From Zeugodacus cucurbitae (Eukaryota > Arthropoda > Insecta > Diptera > Tephritidae), in NCBI RefSeq assembly GCF_028554725.1, contig NC_071670.1, positions 21,208,001 through 21,272,000 on the forward strand: 64,000 bases of DNA. The letters are read 5' to 3'. Below, one piece after another: positions 1 to 12,341 of the stretch. The position numbers and the translations under genes were made by a program. Each line of letters begins with the position of its first letter. Positions within the stretch are counted from its first letter, which is position 1. Under the pieces are notes generated by a model. The model worked only from the letters and a program-made list of their open reading frames with translations. It did not search any database and was not told the origin of the DNA.

Positions 1-922
1 ATTGCAGCTTCTCTATGTCGAACCTTCCTTGTGTTTGTTGACGTGTGCGCTTTTCTACACAGAGGCGGGTGTATATCCTAGCTGCTACAAGATAGGGGTC
101 CGAGTCGATGTTGGGACCACGAAGCGTACGCACATCAAAAACACTGGAGACATGTCGTCCATCTATCACAACATGATCGATCTGGTTGCGAGTTGTTCGA
201 TCCGGGTACAGCCAAGTATCTTGATGGATTTTTTTATGCTGGAATCTAGTACTACAGACGACCATATTTAGGGCCCCGGCGAAGTCGATCAGCCTCAGAC
301 CGTTTGGTGATGTTTCGTCATGGAGGATGAATTTTTCCACTTTTGTGCCAAAGACACCTTCTTTACCCACCCTAGCGCTGAAATCGCCAAGCACGATTTT
401 GACATCGTGGCGGGGGCAGCGCTCATAGGTACGTTCTAAGCGCTCATAGAAGGTATCTTTGATCACTTCGTCCTTCTCTTCGGTCGGGGCGTGGGCGCAA
501 ATCTGCGATATGTTGAAAAACCTCGCTTTGATGCGGATTGTGGCTAGACGTTCATCCACCGGAGTGAATGCCAGGACTCGACGACGGAGTCTCTCTCCCA
601 CCACGAATCCCACACCGAATTTGCGCTCCTTTATATGGCCGCTGTAGTAGATGACACAAGGACCCACCTTCTTCCGTCCTTGTCCCGTCCCAAAGAACGG
701 TGATGTCAGCCTTTACTCTTACAAGGACATCAACCAGCTGGGCAGAGGCACCTCCCCAATTGAGGGTCCGGGCATTCCAGGTGCATGCCCTTAAATCATA
801 GTCCTTTATACGTTTGCTGTGGTCGTCATCAAAAGGGGGTGTCTCATCCGAGGCTGTTGCTTCTTATTCATTGGTTATTCGTTTTTATGTGGTGGGTCCC
901 AAACCCTACGCACAACCTTTAG
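1..922 (-). mobile_element. RTE-clade non-LTR retrotransposon copy A, 5' half
   Basis: Read on the minus strand, this begins with the same 5' leader as copy C (GGGACCCACCACATAAAAAC) and continues through the apurinic-type endonuclease. The order is TWN.RTL start, the GHIKERKFGVGFVVGERL block, APTEEKD, LGDFSARVG-like and NQIDH. Frameshifts and stops break the frame. It is cut by the left window edge inside the endonuclease C terminus. Established: RTE elements encode an endonuclease plus reverse transcriptase and end in short tandem repeats. Confidence 0.85.
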
Positions 923-925
923 CTC

Positions 926-1905
926 AAAAACTTTTGACATGGTCAAATTTAAAGCGCTTCTAGAAGACATTGAGCAAAGAACACTTTCTCCGGGGCTGAA
1001 TAGATGGATCATGAACTACCTGAGTTACTGTTTAATTTCTACATCTCTAAACTCCCTCAACCACCTAAGAGCTTTTCAGTTACCTCCTACGCAGATGGCT
1101 GCAGATGACGTCGGGCACTGGTATTGATGATGACATGTGTTCGAAAGTGAACGACTGCCTCCTCGAACTTTCTCGCTTCTTCTCTGCGAGGAGCCTGGCA
1201 CTCGCGCCCACTAAATTCACGGCGACCCTTTTTACCAACTGGACGAAGGAGTACAGACTAAATCTTAATATTCACATCGATGGTACACCAATACCAAGAT
1301 TTTTGGTGTCACATTTGACAGTCTGCACTCTTTCACTCCGCACACGACCGCGATAATCACTAAAGTACAGAGTACAGTCCGCTAACCGGTACTTAAGGAA
1401 AGGAGAAAGAAACGTTGCTGGCCACTTACAAGGCTATCGGCCTCCCGGTCGTAACTACGCCGATGATCTAGAACAATACAACGACCAGACCGAAGATGAA
1501 GAGCTGGAGTTGCCTCGTTCCCGCGACAGTCGGTTCTACGTAACCGGAACGGACCCGGATTTTTATTCGGCCAAGGACTGTCAAATCGGCAGCATTCCCC
1601 AAAATTATTTGGGGAATGTTTTATGCCGTTACTACAACAACAACAACAGCTGGAGTTGCCACGTGAAACCAGAGTGACCCTTGCGCAACTTCCTTCTGGA
1701 TATTGTAGCAGGTTAAACTTCTACTTATCCAAACTGAACCCCGATATACAAAATACATGTCCTGCATGCAACGAGTCCCCGCATGTCACTAATCACTTTT
1801 GTTGTTGGCATGTTTCCTGGGCCTCCCGTTAATTGACCTCGACGACAAGTCTAGGCTTTCCGTTACGGCAGGGATAGATAATCGCTACTACAACAACAAC
1901 AACGA
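926..1905 (+). mobile_element. Decayed jockey-clade non-LTR element, 3' end
   Basis: Disjoint translated pieces match the reverse transcriptase C-terminal half of a jockey-type element common in flies: FDMVKFKALLEDIEQ, LSPGLNRWIMNYLS, SKVNDCLLELSRFFSARSLA, LNIHIDGTPIP, ETLLATYKAIG and CPACNESPH. Several frameshifts and deletions separate them. A CAACAA-type tail closes it near 1905. The YADD-containing centre is missing. A second 3' fragment of the same family sits at 17255-17455. Confidence 0.7.
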
Positions 1906-2075
1906 AGTGTGATTGGAAACTATTTATTTAAAAGAAGTATACATAGTAGTTAAATATCAATTATTTCATTTATTTAAGTTCAAGCTATATTTAACTAATT
2001 GTTTTAAATTCTTTATATATACGTATTTAATAAGTTTTATATGTATAAGCGTCTAACACTTGCTTCTTCCTCAAG

Positions 2076-2308
2076 GTAACGAAACACTTTTACGAACATT
2101 GCTGAGTTATTGTTCTCTTCATGGGGCTAGTGGCGGTGGTCTAGCCTCTGTCAGAATGGAATTAGTATTGCTTTTACAAGAACTACAACAAGAGAAAACA
2201 CAACAACAACTACTAAGTCCTCTTCCATTCCCAACAACTTTGCCGTTATTAAGCGCATGTGTAGCGGGCAATAAAACTGTCAGCGCTGATCCTATCAAAT
2301 ATCTACAG
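2076..2308 (+). CDS. Rbcn-3A: DmX exon a (middle helical region)
   Basis: The acceptor is a pyrimidine-rich tract ending CAAG before 2076, and the donor is CAG|GTATTT. The exon enters with two bases of a split Gly codon and leaves in phase 0. It encodes the strongly conserved block ETLLRTLLSYCSLHGASGGG followed by a segment rich in Leu and Gln. The DMXL family carries the same block. The preceding exon lies left of the window or is hidden there; 1-2075 holds only transposon sequence. Confidence 0.9.
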
Positions 2309-2624
2309 GTATTTATACAATAAATAATTGTAATAACTCAAATTGTTGGTTAAGCAAATTACAGATTTTATCAAATAGCTGATGGTTTAATACACTTTAC
2401 AACAATCAAAAAAATCAGGATAATACAATTTATTTTTTTCTCTTTTAAAACTTTATTTATTTTTACTTAACATATGTTTGGTATAAGACGGTACGGTCAA
2501 GGTGGTTTTGACACCTATTTTGCTCCCATTACAAACTTTAATTTTAAAGAGTTAGTTTTAGAAATACCAATAAAGAAAATACACGGAATCAAAGATAAAG
2601 AACATTTCTGGCTCCACTACTGTA

Positions 2625-4309
2625 TGTAGCGCCACTCCTCTCTTTCCTTCGCTGTTCGGCGCCAGTTGGAGATCCCAAATGTAACCAGGTAGTTCTCCAT
2701 CTGGTCCGTTCAACGGAGAGAAGGCCTTCCCCTCGTCTTCCTCCGGCGGGTACTTCATCGAACACTTTCAGAGCTTGAGTGTTTTCGTCCATTCGGACAA
2801 CATGACCTAGCCAGCGTAGCCGTTGTCTTTTTATTCGTTGAACTATGTCAATGTCGTCGTATAACTCGTACAGCTCATCGTTCCATCGTCTGCGGTATTC
2901 GCCGTTGACAATGTTCTAAGGACCATAAATCTTGCGCAAAATTTTCCTCTCGAAAACTCTTAGTGTCGTCTCATCTGATGTTGACATCGTCCAAGCTTCT
3001 GCACCGCAGGGCAGGAATGATAAGCGACTTATAGAGTTTGATTTTGGTTCGTCGAGAGAGGAGTTTACTTTTCAATTGCCTACTCAGTCCAAAGTAGCAC
3101 CTGTTGGCAAGAGTGATTCTGCGCTGGATTTCGAAGATGACATTGTTGGTGTTGTTGATGCTGGTTCTCAGGTATACGAAATTATCTACGACTTCGAAGT
3201 TATGACTGTCAACAGTGACGTGGGGGCCAAGACGCGAATGCACTGACTGTTTGTTTGATGACAGGAAAAAGCAGAACTAACGACGCGGTTGCTGCTTCCG
3301 ATGATATCAATATCATAGGCGTACACCAGCCGCTGTACATTCTTATAGAAGATTGTCCCTTCTCTATTTAGCTCTGCGGTTCGTATTACTCTTTCCAGCA
3401 TAAAGTTAAAGAAGTCACACGATAGTGAGTCACCTTGTCTGAAACCTCGTTTGATATCGAACGGCTCGGAGAGGTCCTCACCGATCCTGTCAGAGCTTTT
3501 GGTGTTGCTCAACGTCAGCTTACACAGGCGCTTAATTTTGCAGGGATACCAAATTCGGACATCGCGACATAAAGCAGCTCCTTTTCGTGCTGTCGAAAGC
3601 AGCTTTTAAATCGACAAAAAAGTGGTATGCGTCGATCCTCTTTTCGCGGGTCTTCTCCAAGATTTGGCGCATGGTGAATATCTGGTCAGTTGTGGATTTT
3701 CCAGATCTAAAGCCAACTTTGTTGACGGTGGGCTTTAGTCTTTCACACAGTACCGTCAACCGGCAATCCATCGGCCCCCCCTTTGTTGTTCTTCAAGCGA
3801 GTAATTGCTACTCCAATTTCTTCATGGTCGGGTAATGGAACATATGTTCCAACATCATCGATTGGGGAATCGGGTTCGCCATCTCCTGGTGTTGTACTTT
3901 CACTGCCATTCAGCAGGTCGGAGAAGTGTTCCCATCATAATCCCAGTATTCCCTGGACATCGGTTACCAGATTACCACCTTGGTCTCTCCATCCGGATGC
4001 TCGTTAAGTCGCTTACATTTTTCATAAAATCGTACCAGCTCGTTTTTAGTCGTTGCCGAAATCCAATTGTTTCGGCTGCAGCGGTACGCGGTGAGTTTTA
4101 GATGCCGTTCCACAGTTCCCTTATACCGAGATGCTGATGAGTGCTCTCAGAGAGCGGGAGTGCAAGTCCAGTAGAGTATTTCGTGGCTGTCTGTTGCGAT
4201 TGCAGCTTTTCGATGTGTTTGTTGACGGGTGTTCTTTGCTGCACAGAGGCGGGTGCGTATATTCGCTGCAACCAGATGATGGTCCGAGTCTATATTTGGT
4301 TCTCGGAGC
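2625..4309 (-). mobile_element. RTE copy B: RT half of an RTE interrupted by the 4318-11112 element
   Basis: On the minus strand this carries the end of the endonuclease, the linker, the reverse transcriptase (GFRSGKSTTDQIFTMRQIL, FVDLKAAFDS, GFRQGDSLSCDFF, a degraded AYDIDIIG active site) and the 3' domain (KTRMH..., TISTS-like). Many indels. Its upstream end at 4309 joins copy D (11121-12023), with both bordered by GTACGCAC, so B and D are the two halves of one RTE. Confidence 0.85.
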
Positions 4310-4317
4310 GTACGCAC
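4310..4317. repeat. 8-bp target-site duplication, left copy (GTACGCAC)
   Basis: GTACGCAC here equals GTACGCAC at 11113-11120. Uninterrupted RTE copy C has the octamer only once at this place. This defines the edges of the inserted 4318-11112 element. The octamer fits the nTnnnnAn preference known for hAT transposases. Confidence 0.9.
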
Positions 4318-4812
4318 TAGGCCGTGTCGATTTGTATGGGTGGAAAAAAACCAACAAAGCGGCTAGCAAAAACGAAAACTATAGAAAATTCTAAGAAAGT
4401 TTTACCAAGAAACCATGGGTCTAAAATTAATTCCCTGTTCGCGCAGTGCGATTTTAGATTTTGAGGTCATACTTATTAAATTGTACTCAAAAACTTATAC
4501 TTTCATAAGAAGCAATCCGGAAAATTGTGCTTGATTTCTTCGATTATAACAAAAGTTTGTGCTATACAGCATATTCACATATTTTTTTTTTAATTTTAAA
4601 GTTGCGGAAAATGCGGTGGATCGAAAATAAAATTTTATTATTGTATTTATTGTATTTTATTATGCGTGGTGTTGTAGTACGACTTTCTATAGTTACGGCC
4701 ATGATATCTCTATTCTTTGCAATAGCACGTCGGGAAACTGTTGTCAGAAGCCGTACACAGTGCTCAGTTGCTTCGGTATGACCCTGGGTCTGGAAGCGGC
4801 GGATCATCAGAC

Positions 4813-5990
4813 TCAATAAACTACAACAAGTGTTTGTATGGAATATTTGCTGAGAATGGAGACAAAGCACTCATCTAGGTCAACCAGACCAAAGTAGTCT
4901 GAGGATTCAAAATTTATTGCGTGCTTTTTATCATAAACCCTTAGATTAGTCGGATCACAAACTTTATCACGATAATGTAGAATCTTTTTTATGGCTCTTT
5001 CGCGAACATCTTTTTTCTTATCATAAAGCATTGCCAGTAAGATATTTTCAGGATGAGCGAAGTATGAATTATTTTGAATTACAGTGTTAACAATTTCTCG
5101 CAGCGTTGGTGGTAAATATCGCGTGGACTGTATAAATTTAAAAAGCAAGAGACTGCCGTATACAACTGAGTTGTAGAACTTAATGTTAAAGTACATCGGT
5201 ACGTGAACTTTCATTATGTAAGTTGCCAAAGTTTTTAAATTCGCTGATGGTGAACTAGTTGTCACATATAAACGTAAGAGTTTGCTTGTCTTTGTTAGCC
5301 ATCGAGAGTGCACAATTTGTCCCGGTTTCATACTGGCTAAATTTTCGGGGGCAGAAACCATCACAAACTACATTTGCCATTCGATATAAGTACTGAACGT
5401 AAGTCGAGAGCGTTTTTTCATGAATGGGTGGAGGCATATCTCCCAACGAAATGGTCTCAAAGTCGGGTACAGCCTACAGAAAGATTTTATTTATTTAGCT
5501 CAGATCAAAATATACATGTTAGGCTCTTTAAAACAATTGTTTGCTAACCGCCATCTGCTCGCTTGTTTCGATTTGCTTTGCTATTATCCCACTAGCGCGG
5601 TCCGCTTGTAGAGGATTTTTCCAATACGGAGAACAAGTGACGAATTGGTCTATTCAACATGTCTTCGGATCTCCTTAAAACTCCATTTTCAGAACCTGTG
5701 TTTGTTGTTTCTCCATCACAACAAATTCCAACCAGTATCTCAAGGGACATATTTTTTTCTATAAGGAACTCGCACAATTGCCATTCTCGGATGATATCTT
5801 CCATTTTCTTCTTCGCTCGTCAGAGATTTTTTTTCTGCCATCAAAGGAGAAGGCCTACATTTCTTTCTTTCATGTGAAACTTTAGATTTGTCCATAATTG
5901 GTTCCCCATTTTCATCTTTAAAGTCAATATCTTTCAAAAGCGATGTGGCCAAAAAAGAAGCAAGCTATTACCGATTCCAAACCTATCGCA
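4813..5990 (-). pseudogene. Decayed transposase-like gene of the 4318-11112 element
   Basis: Minus-strand fragments in three frames. N-terminal: FAMACDRFGIGNS...FLATSLLKDIDF then IMDKSKVSHERKK. Middle: LVGICCDGETTNTG...GVLRRSE.MLNRP then RHLF...TSGP. C-terminal, one 183-codon open frame: HSRWLTKTSKLLRLYV, PMYFNIKFYNSVVYGS and YFAHPENILLAMLYD. I recognise this block order from uncharacterised proteins present in many copies in arthropod genomes, but I cannot name the family's domain. The CDG and HSRW motifs resemble catalytic-type transposase blocks. About 10 residues between RP and RHLF are deleted. Its location inside long inverted repeats supports a transposase role; this is inference. Confidence 0.6.
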
Positions 5991-6470
5991 CGCCATAGCG
6001 AAATGAGGTGTACCGTACCTTTTGGTATTAATTTTTTTTTTCGACGAACTTGGTTGTCATGGTAAACATCACTTCTGATTCAACATCCATATTTGTTGAG
6101 CCAGGAACAAATGTTGGATCAAGACTAGTTGGTGCCAGTGTTGATGGTTGGTCAACAGCAATCGCCTCGAATTATGGTTAGCTTCCGCTTACTGTGTTGA
6201 TCAATCATGAACTCTTGGAGTTCAATGGGTTTAACAGCAGCAAGGCAATGTTTTTGCGCACTGACATTTTCCAATATAAAACACTTGATCAATTGTTTTC
6301 AGAAACGTTGAAGACGTTGGTCTACTTTTAAATTTTATTTTATTATGATATTTATTTAGCAATGTTTTCAGTTTTTCCGAGGCAGTTTTTTCATTGCTTA
6401 ACGGAATGTTTAGTTTATTCCAATTTTTTTGCCACTGTGTATGTTAAGATTACCGTACGATTGCTTTTTT

Positions 6471-7741
6471 TATACTCTCGCAACAAAAGTTGCTAAGAAA
6501 GTATTATAGTTTTGTTCACATAATGGTTGTTTGTGTCACCAAGAAATAAAAGAGTTGGATATGGGGTTGCTTTCGAAAATGGGCAAAATCGGACCATTAC
6601 CACGCCCACAAAATGGCGAAAACAAAAAACACATAAAGTGTCATAACTAAGCCATAAATAAAGTTATAACAGTAAAATTTGGAATAAAGGATCGCACTAG
6701 GAAGCGGCATATTTGAATGTAACTGTTTTGGGGAAGTGTGCGTGGCCCCGCCCCCAAATCGGTTATTTGTATATATCTCGCAAACCAATGAAGCTATATA
6801 AACCAAACTATCTGCAGTCTATTCTCTTACGTACCCCACCACACACCATGAAAATAGTTGAAATCGGATAATAACCATGCCCACCTCCCATACAAAGGTT
6901 AGGTTGAAAATTACTAAAAGTGAGTTAACTCACTAACGAAAAACGTCAGAAACACTGAATTTTACAGAAGAAATAGCAAAAGGAAGCTGCACTCAGATTT
7001 TTTTACAAAATGGAAAATGGGCGTGGCATCGCCCACTTATGGGTCAAAAATCATATATCAGGAACTACTCGACAGATTTCAATGAAATTCGGTATATAAT
7101 ATTTTCTTGACACCCTGACACGGACAAAAAATGGGCGAAATCGGTTCACAACTACGACTACTTTCCTTATAACTTAATTTTGAATTCCATCTTATTCCTT
7201 CACTTTATAATATAAATATATATAACGAACCAATGAAGATAGCGGAATAAAACTTTACACGTCTTTTCAAGGCACCAGATATCGAACTTGTTGAACTCAG
7301 CGCCTAAGGGTAAATTTTAACCGAAAATATGGGAGAATCTCAATGTAATCTCATTGGAAATTGTTTTCTTCTAATAGTGTTCTGTTCCAAAAATTATTAA
7401 AATCGGGACATAACATCTCTTAGCTCCCATATACCTAATTATAAGTTTTTCAAAAATACGGTGGGCTTTATTCCGCTTATATGTGTTGGTTAATATCTGA
7501 GATATCTTAGCAAAATTAAGTGAGCGTATAGTCTTGGATATAGTGCACCTTGCTGGAATGCCTTGAAAAAGAATGGAGTTACCTCAACCCTCATATACCA
7601 TATATGACGATTTTCGTTATTCTATTAAACTTTATGCCGAATTTATGGGTAAATTTGTGTGTTATGTAAATAAGATATCTTCAATAAATTGCGAGAGTAT
7701 AAAATGTTCGGTTACATCCGAACTTAGCCCTTCCTTACTTG
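6471..7741 (+). repeat. Dispersed repeat family R, copy R1 (near complete)
   Basis: Starts with a hairpin (ATACTCTCGCAAC - AAAA - GTTGCTAAGAAAGTAT) and ends with GCGAGAGTATAAAATGTTCGG plus the hairpin GTTCGG-TTACAT-CCGAAC-like, then CTTAGCCCTTCCTTACTTG. It shares long blocks with R2 (25286-25925), R3 (37579-38490) and R4 (60098-60760 + 63008-63490): the CACGCCCACAAAATGG block, AACCTAACCTTTGTATGG and the GGGCGTGGC(A/G)TCGCCCACTTATG block. No open frame. A non-autonomous mobile family is likely; superfamily unknown. Confidence 0.8.
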
Positions 7742-7842
7742 TTTTTATTGTTTTTTGCTCAGCCACGTGAAAAAAAACAAATAAGTTACAAAAGCCTGCT
7801 ACTATTGCATTAATTGCATGACATGCTGTTATTTTTAAAACT

Positions 7843-7855
7843 ATAGGGTTTTGAG
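7843..7855. repeat. 13-bp target-site duplication of RTE copy C, left copy
   Basis: ATAGGGTTTTGAG here is repeated at 10946-10958 directly after the TACATAC tail of copy C. It marks a classic target-primed insertion. Confidence 0.8.
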
Positions 7856-10800
7856 ATGGGATCATGTGTAGAAGTTCACGCAAGTGAGGAAAGTTTTTGA
7901 TTGTCATTCACTTGGGAGTGGCCAGAAACGATTCTTCTCCACATGGTTCAAGCAGCTCACGACTTCCGGTTTTAGACCAAGTATCCTCTAGGTAGCCAAC
8001 AGACATCCGTTTGAAGGCGAGCTAAAGTGAGAAGGCGAAGCCCGCTTATGCGGTTGTGCGTAGGGCTTGGGACCCACCACATAAAAACGAAGTACCAATG
8101 AAAAATCTACGAAAGCCTCGGATGAGACACCCCCCTTTTGATGACGACCCCTGCAAACGTTTTAAGGATAATGATATGAGGGCATGCACCTGGAATGTCC
8201 GGACCCTTAATTGGGAAGGTGCCTCTGTCCAGCTGGTTGATGTCCTCATACGACTCAAGGCTGACATCACCGCCATCCAAGAAGTGCGATGGGCGGGACA
8301 AGGACGGAAGAAGGTGGGTCCTTGTGACATCTACTACAGCGGCCATATAAAGGAGCGCAAATTTGGTGTTGGATTTGTGGTGGGAGAGAGACTCCGTCGC
8401 AGAGTCCTGGCATTCACCCCGGTGGATGAACGTCTTGCCACAATCCGCATCAAAGCGAGGTTCTTCAACATATCGCTGATTTGCGCCCTCGCCCCAACGG
8501 AAGAGAAGGACGATGTGGCCAAAGATGCTTTCTATGTGCGCCTAGAACGCACCCCGCCACGATGTAAAAGTCGTGCTTGGCGATTTTAACGCCAGGGTGG
8601 GTAAAGAAGGTGTCTTTGGCACAACAGTCGGAAAATTCAGCCTCCATGACGAAACATCGCCAAACGGCCTGAGGCTGATCGACTTCGCTGGGGCCCGAAA
8701 TATGGTCGTCTGTAGTACCAGATTCCAGCATAAGAAAATACATCAAGCTACTTTGCTGTCTCCTGATCGAAACACGCGGAACCAAATCGATCACGTTGTG
8801 ATAGACGGAAGACATGTCTCCAGTGTTTTAGACGTGCGTACGCTCCGAGGACCAAATATAGACTCGGACCATCTGGTCGCAGCGAAGATACGCACCCGCC
8901 TCTGTGCAGCAAAGAATGCCCGTCAACAAACACAAGGAAGGTTCGACGTCGAAAAGCTGCAATCGCAACAGACAGCCACGAAATACTCTACTCGACTTGC
9001 ACTCCTGCTCTCTGAGAGTACTCATCAGCATCTCGGTACAAGGGAACTGTGGAACGGCATCTCAAACTCACTGCGTACCGCTGCAGTCGAAACAATTGGT
9101 TTTCGGCAACGACAAAATACAAGCTGGTACGATGAGGAGTGCCGTCTCGCAGCGGAGAAAAAACAGACTGCCTACATCGCAACGTTGCAAACGACCACTA
9201 CACGTGCGGGATGGGATAGATACCGAGAGCTGAAGAGGGAAGCGAGATGCATCTGCAGACCAAAAAAGAAGGAGGCCGAAATGTGTGAGTACGAAGAGCT
9301 TGAGAAGCTGGTAGACAGAGGTAATGCTCGAAAATTTTATGAAAAAATGAAGTGACTTAACGAAGGTTTCAAGACCGGAGCATCCTCATGTAGAGACCAA
9401 GGTGGTAATCTGGTAACCGATGTCCAGGGCATACTGGGATTATGGAGGGAACACTTCTCCGACCTGCTGAATGGCAGTGAGAGTACAACACCAGGAGATG
9501 GCGAACCCGATCCCCCAATCGATGACGATGGAACAGATGACCATTACCCGACCATGAAGAAATTCGAATAGCAATTACCCGCTTGAAGAACAACAAAGCA
9601 GCGGGGGCCGATAGATTACCGGCAGAACTATTCAAATACGGCGGCGAAGAACTGATAAGGTGCATGCATCAGCTTCTTTGCAGAATATGGTCGGAAGAAA
9701 GCATGCCTGTCGATTGGAATCTCAGTGTGCTCTGCCCAATCCATAAAAAGGGAGATCCCACAATCTGCGCCAATTACCGTGGGATCAGCCTCCTAAATAT
9801 CGCATACAAGGTTCTATCGAGTGTACTGTGTGAAAGACTAAAGCCCACCGTCAACAAACTGATTGGACCTTATCAGTTTGGCTTTAGACCTGGAAAATCA
9901 ATAACTGACCAGATATTCACCATGCGCCAAATTTTGGAGAAGACCCGTGAAAAGAGGATCGACACACACCACCTTTTTGTCGATTTTAAAGCTGCTTTCG
10001 ACAGCGCGAAAAGGAGTTGCCTTCTACGCCGCGATGTCATGATTGGGAAGGACCTCTCCGAGCCGTTCGATACCAAACGAGGTTTCAGACAAGGTGACTC
10101 ACTATCGTGCGACTTCTTTAACCTGACGCTGGAAAAAATTATAAGAGCTGCAGAGCTAAACCGAGAAGGTACAATCTTCTACAAGAGTGTACAGCTCCTG
10201 GCGTACGCCGATGATATTGATATCATCGGAAGCAACAACCGCGCCGTTTGTTCTGCTTTTTCCCGCATGGATAAGGAGGCGAAACGAATGGGTCTGGAGG
10301 TGAATGAGGACAAGACGAAATATCTCCTGTCATCAAACAAACAGTCGGCGCATTCGCGTCTTGGCTCCCACGTCACTGTTGACAGTCATAACTTCGAAGT
10401 CGTATATAATTTCGTATACCTGTGAACCAGCATCAACAACACGAACAATGTCAGCCTCGAAATCCAGCGCAGAATAACTCTTGCCAACAGGTGCTACTTT
10501 GGACTGAGTAGGCAATTGAACAGTAAAGTCCTCTCTCGACGAACCAAAATCAAGCTCTACAAGTCGCTTATCATTCCCGTCCTGCTTTACGGTGCAGAAG
10601 CTTGGACGATGTCAACATCAGATGAGACGACACTAAGAGTTTACGAGAGGAAAATTTTGCGTAAGATTTATGGTCCTCAGAACATTGGCAACGGCGAATA
10701 CCGCAGACGATGGAACGATGAGCTGTACGAGTTATACGACGACATTGACATAGTTCAGCGAATAAAAAGATAGCGGCTACCTTGGCTAGGTCATGTTGTC

Positions 10801-10945
10801 CGAATGGACGAAAACGCTCCAGCCCTGAAAGTGTTCGATGCAGTACCCGCCGGAGGAAGCCGAGGAAGGGGAAGGCCTCCACTCCGTTGTAGGGACCAGG
10901 TGGAGAGCTATAACCGGCTAAACGGTTGCAACGCCAATTACATAC
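7856..10945 (+). mobile_element. RTE copy C, full length (3.09 kb), inactive
   Basis: Has a 5' leader, one long broken reading frame and a 3' end GGCTATAACCGGCTAAACGG...CGCCAATTACATAC, bounded by a 13-bp duplication. Endonuclease: CTWNVRTL, ITAIQEVRW, LGDFNARVG, NQIDHVVID. Reverse transcriptase: KKGDPTICANYRGISLLN, GFRPGKSITDQIF, FVDFKAAFDS, GFRQGDSLSCDFF and the catalytic LLAYADDIDIIG. Lesions: frameshift at about 8555 in the endonuclease, TGA at about 9353, frameshift near 9538, a deletion of about 90 bp at about 10038 just before the MIGKDLSEPF block, stops near 10424 and 10770. Confidence 0.9.
8056..10771 (+). pseudogene. RTE endonuclease/reverse transcriptase ORF of copy C
   Basis: The main open pieces are 8056-8589 (N-terminal endonuclease), 8573-9355 (endonuclease C terminus and linker, after a frameshift caused by loss of bases relative to the related copy at 19850), 9583-10425 (reverse transcriptase with YADD) and 10516-10773 (C-terminal domain, YGAEAWTMSTSDE). 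RTE proteins are single polypeptides of about 1000 residues. This copy cannot make one. Confidence 0.85.
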
Positions 10946-11112
10946 ATAGGGTTTTGAGTACATTTTGATAAGTATGACCTCAAAATCTAAAGTCGCTCTG
11001 CGCGAACTGGGAATTAATTTTAGACCCATGATTTCTTGGCAAAACTTTCTTAGAATTTTCCGTAGATTTCGCTTTTGCTAGCCGCTTCATGCGAAAAAAT
11101 CGACCTGCGCTA

Positions 11113-11120
11113 GTACGCAC
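11113..11120. repeat. 8-bp target-site duplication, right copy (GTACGCAC)
   Basis: Partner of 4310-4317. Together they show that RTE halves D and B were contiguous before insertion of the 6.8-kb element. Confidence 0.9.
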
Positions 11121-12023
11121 GTCTAAAACACTGGAGACATGTCTACCGTAACATGATCGATTTGGTTACGCGTGTTTCGATCAGGAGACATCCATGTTGC
11201 TTGGAGAATTTTCTTGTGCTGGAATCTGCTACTACAGACGATCATATTTCGGGCCCCAGCGAAGTCGATCAGCCTCAGGCCGTTTGGCGATGTTTTGTCA
11301 CGGAGGCGGAATTTTCCGTCTGTTGTGCCAAAGACACCTTCTTTACCCACCCTAGTGTTGAAATCGCCAATCACGATTTTGACATCGTGGCGGGGGCAGC
11401 GCTCGTAGGTGCGTTCTAGGCGCTCATAGAAAGTATCTTTGGTTACATTGTCTTTCTCTTCCGTTGGGGCGTGGGCGCAAATAAGCGATATGTTGAAGAA
11501 CCTCGCTTTTATGGGGATTGTGGCTAGACGTTCATCCACCGAGGTGAATGCCAGGACTCGGCGACGGAGTCTCTCTCCCACCACAAATCCAACACCAAAT
11601 TTGCGCTCCTTTATATGTCCGCTGTAGTAGATGACACAAGGACCCACCTTCTTCCATCCTTGTCCCGACCATCGCACTTCTTGGATGGCGGTGATGTCAG
11701 CCTTGAGTCGTATGAGGACATCAACCAGCTGGGCAGAGGCACTTTCCCAATTAAGGGTCCGGCCATTCCAAGTGCATGCCCTTAAATCATTACTCTTAAA
11801 ACTTTTGCAGGGGTCGTCATCAAAAAGGGAGTGGCGTTCGTCGATTTTTCATTGGTACTTTATTTTTATGTGGTGGGTCCCAAACCCACGCAGAAGCGTG
11901 TTCGCCTTCTCGCTTAAGCTCTCCTCCAAACGGCTGTTGGCTACCCAGAGGATACTTGGTATAAAACCGGAAGTTGTGAGCTGCTTGAACAATGTGGAGA
12001 AGAATAGTTTCTGGCCACTCCCA
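11121..12023 (-). mobile_element. RTE copy D: endonuclease half of the interrupted RTE
   Basis: The minus strand carries the RTE leader, then an endonuclease with an open stretch 11123-11677 (MRWSGQGWKKVGPCVIYY, ISLICAHAPTEEKDN, IGDFNTRVGKEGVFG, NQIDHV). It ends at GTGCGTAC, where the 6.8-kb element begins. The 5' end is shorter than copy C by about 55 bp, so it is slightly 5' truncated. It continues in copy B. Confidence 0.85.
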
Positions 12024-12341
12024 CTACTGGCTCAACAAAAAAATTTACATTATAATCGCACATCCAAATGACAATTGTTCTGTTTGTTTTTTTAAATACC
12101 TTAAATACCGTAATCCCCGCTTAAGTGCCCCCTTTTAACATGCAATACTTTTGAGACACTTAAGCGAGAAAGGCATTTAAATGAATCCCGCTTAAGTGCC
12201 TCGAGGTACTTACCAAGCTTTTTTCCCAAATACTACGATCTAATATTTTTTTCTTTTGGAATGAAAATCAACAAATATATCTTATTAATAACAGAAAAGG
12301 CTTATTAATAACAATAATAATGGAAAAAAAAATACTATGTA

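Larger units (their letters stand above)
4318..11112. mobile_element. hAT-type DNA transposon with about 165-195-bp terminal inverted repeats, carrying nested elements
   Basis: The left end (TAGGCCGTGTCGATTTG) and the inverted right end (TAGCGCAGGTCGATTTT) start long terminal inverted repeats. They stay alignable from 4318 to about 4510 and from 11112 down to about 10946. The 8-bp duplication and TAG...CTA termini indicate the hAT superfamily. Subtracting nested RTE C (7856-10945 plus its 13-bp duplication) and repeat R1 (6471-7741) leaves about 2.4 kb, a sensible size for one transposon. It holds the transposase-like remnant at 4813-5990. Confidence 0.8.
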
